Below are positions 5,762 to 6,473 of a stretch of DNA of 6,473 bases, piece after piece (position 1 is the stretch's first letter; each line of letters starts with the position of its first letter). The translations under genes and the position numbers were made by a program. A model generated the notes under the pieces. The model was not told where the DNA came from, did no database searches, and saw nothing but the letters and a program-made list of their open reading frames with translations. Location of the stretch: assembly GCA_913031095.1 (NCBI GenBank), contig CAJWGH010000066.1, forward strand, positions 1 through 6,473, given 5' to 3'. This DNA comes from an uncultured Chloroflexota bacterium (lineage in GTDB: Bacteria > Chloroflexota > Dehalococcoidia > UBA3495).

Positions 5762-6473
5762 AATCAGGGTCGTAGAAGTCGTAGCCTGATTGGAAATCTC
5801 CGTAGCGTTCCACGGCTTGGAACCCTGTCTCTCTGAGCAGATACGTCAGGTGTTCCTGCCTTACGGGGCAGACTGTTAGGTGGTGTACGGAGCCGTCTGA
5901 GTAGGAATATTGAAGCCTAACTGCCTCTTCGGTCACCGTCTCTGGTCGGGCGTCAACCGTCTCTCCCAGGTAATAGTAAAGGTGTTTGTTGGTGAAGCCC
6001 TTGTCTAGCATAGTGTCATAATTGCGGTGGTCGATGACTGCCATGCCGCCGTCGTTCAGCAGTCCATATATCTCCCCAAGGGCTTTGAATCGCTCTTCGT
6101 CATTGAACAGGTGCGTAAATGCGTTGCCCAGGCAAACGATAGCGTCAAACTTCTCATCTGGAAAAGACGAGGTAAGCGAGGTCCAATTGGCCACTAACAG
6201 ACGGGTATTTTCTAGGCCCGACTGTCTGGCGTTCTCCTTGGCTTTCTCGATCATGTTGGCCGAACCGTCGGAGCCGGTAACATCAAAGCCGCTGAGCCCC
6301 AGGTTTACGGTGTGGTAACCCGTTCCACAGGCGATGTCCAGGACAGTCTTTGCTCGACCGGCAACTAGTATCTTCTCAAAGAACCCGCCTTCGGCCTGGA
6401 GGCGTCTGTCCCAATCGATCAACTCGTCCCATCGGTCCACAAACTCTGACGTGTACTCGCGGATGAAAAGTTC
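5736..6473 (-). CDS. Class I SAM methyltransferase, glycine/sarcosine N-methyltransferase type (5' end beyond the window)
   Basis: The protein resembles glycine/sarcosine N-methyltransferases, cytoplasmic enzymes that methylate glycine stepwise with SAM toward glycine betaine. Reading from the right edge, 245 residues are visible and the frame is open. Eleven codons before the GTG at 6440 read ELFIREYTSEF and continue the family pattern into VDRWDELIDWDRR, so that GTG is not the start and perhaps 10-30 residues are missing. Counting from that GTG: SAM motif I TVLDIACGTGYHT (32-44), acidic SDGSANMI (57-64), CLGNAFTHL (103-111), VIDHRNYDTMLDKGF (135-149) including the Arg of HRNYD that binds the amino-acid carboxylate in glycine N-methyltransferase, KHLYYYLG (152-159), YGDF (213-216), and the end DPDFIVQVAKK (224-234). 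The HRNYD, YYY and YGDF set is what points to this group rather than a generic methyltransferase. Whether it acts on glycine, sarcosine or dimethylglycine cannot be told. Stop TAA is at 5738-5736; the tail overlaps the MFS gene. Confidence 0.82.
   Translation of the reverse strand, partial: ELFIREYTSEFVDRWDELIDWDRRLQAEGGFFEKILVAGRAKTVLDIACGTGYHTVNLGLSGFDVTGSDGSANMIEKAKENARQSGLENTRLLVANWTSLTSSFPDEKFDAIVCLGNAFTHLFNDEERFKALGEIYGLLNDGGMAVIDHRNYDTMLDKGFTNKHLYYYLGETVDARPETVTEEAVRLQYSYSDGSVHHLTVCPVRQEHLTYLLRETGFQAVERYGDFQSGYDFYDPDFIVQVAKK

Noticed and set aside
6432..6440. GTG at 6440 (or ATG at 6432) as the start of the minus-strand methyltransferase
   Set aside because: The frame is open to the right edge and the extra residues fit the family pattern before VDRWDELIDWD, so the gene is truncated by the window.

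Overview
This is a housekeeping-plus-metabolism stretch of a bacterial chromosome, moderately GC-rich, with ATG, TTG and mostly good AGGAG-type ribosome binding sites. Gene content (GatB of the tRNA-dependent amidotransferase, a short SecG, a SAM hydroxide adenosyltransferase, an AcoA/AcoB-type E1 pair, and a glycine/sarcosine-type N-methyltransferase) would fit an uncultured, probably marine, Chloroflexota lineage (Dehalococcoidia/SAR202-like). That placement is inference from gene style and order only, with no marker gene to prove it.

Layout. Bases 1-1052 (+) hold the C-terminal two thirds or so of gatB, cut by the left window edge. A short intergenic region with a TATAAT box and a small 5' hairpin leads into secG (1134-1349, +). 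A GC-rich stem-loop lies directly after the secG stop, followed by a SAM hydroxide adenosyltransferase gene (1383-2222, +). A good sigma70-type promoter overlaps that gene's stop codon and should drive the next unit: E1 alpha (2320-3327, +) and E1 beta (3371-4411, +) of a thiamine-diphosphate-dependent 2-oxoacid/acetoin dehydrogenase. A perfect 14-bp GC-rich hairpin (4442-4474) closes that unit. Next comes an MFS transporter starting at TTG (4523-5761, +). A class I SAM methyltransferase on the minus strand (5736 to the right edge) converges on it with a 26-base tail-to-tail overlap. It closely resembles glycine/sarcosine N-methyltransferases of glycine betaine synthesis and its 5' end lies outside the window.

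How the genes work together. GatB (glutaminyl-/asparaginyl-tRNA formation) and SecG (protein export) are housekeeping. The SAM hydroxide adenosyltransferase, if co-transcribed with secG, splits SAM to adenosine and methionine. The E1 pair would form an alpha2beta2 enzyme that decarboxylates acetoin, pyruvate or a related substrate and passes the acyl group to an E2 that is not encoded here. The MFS protein looks like the oxalate/formate-antiporter and monocarboxylate-porter branch and could move a small carboxylate, but that link is positional inference only. The methyltransferase suggests osmolyte (betaine) synthesis, with the partner methyltransferase expected beyond the right edge.

I found no CRISPR array, mobile element, tRNA/rRNA or evident novel defence system. 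The points most worth a second look are the orphan E1 pair, the betaine-type methyltransferase at the edge, and the structured intergenic regions around secG.
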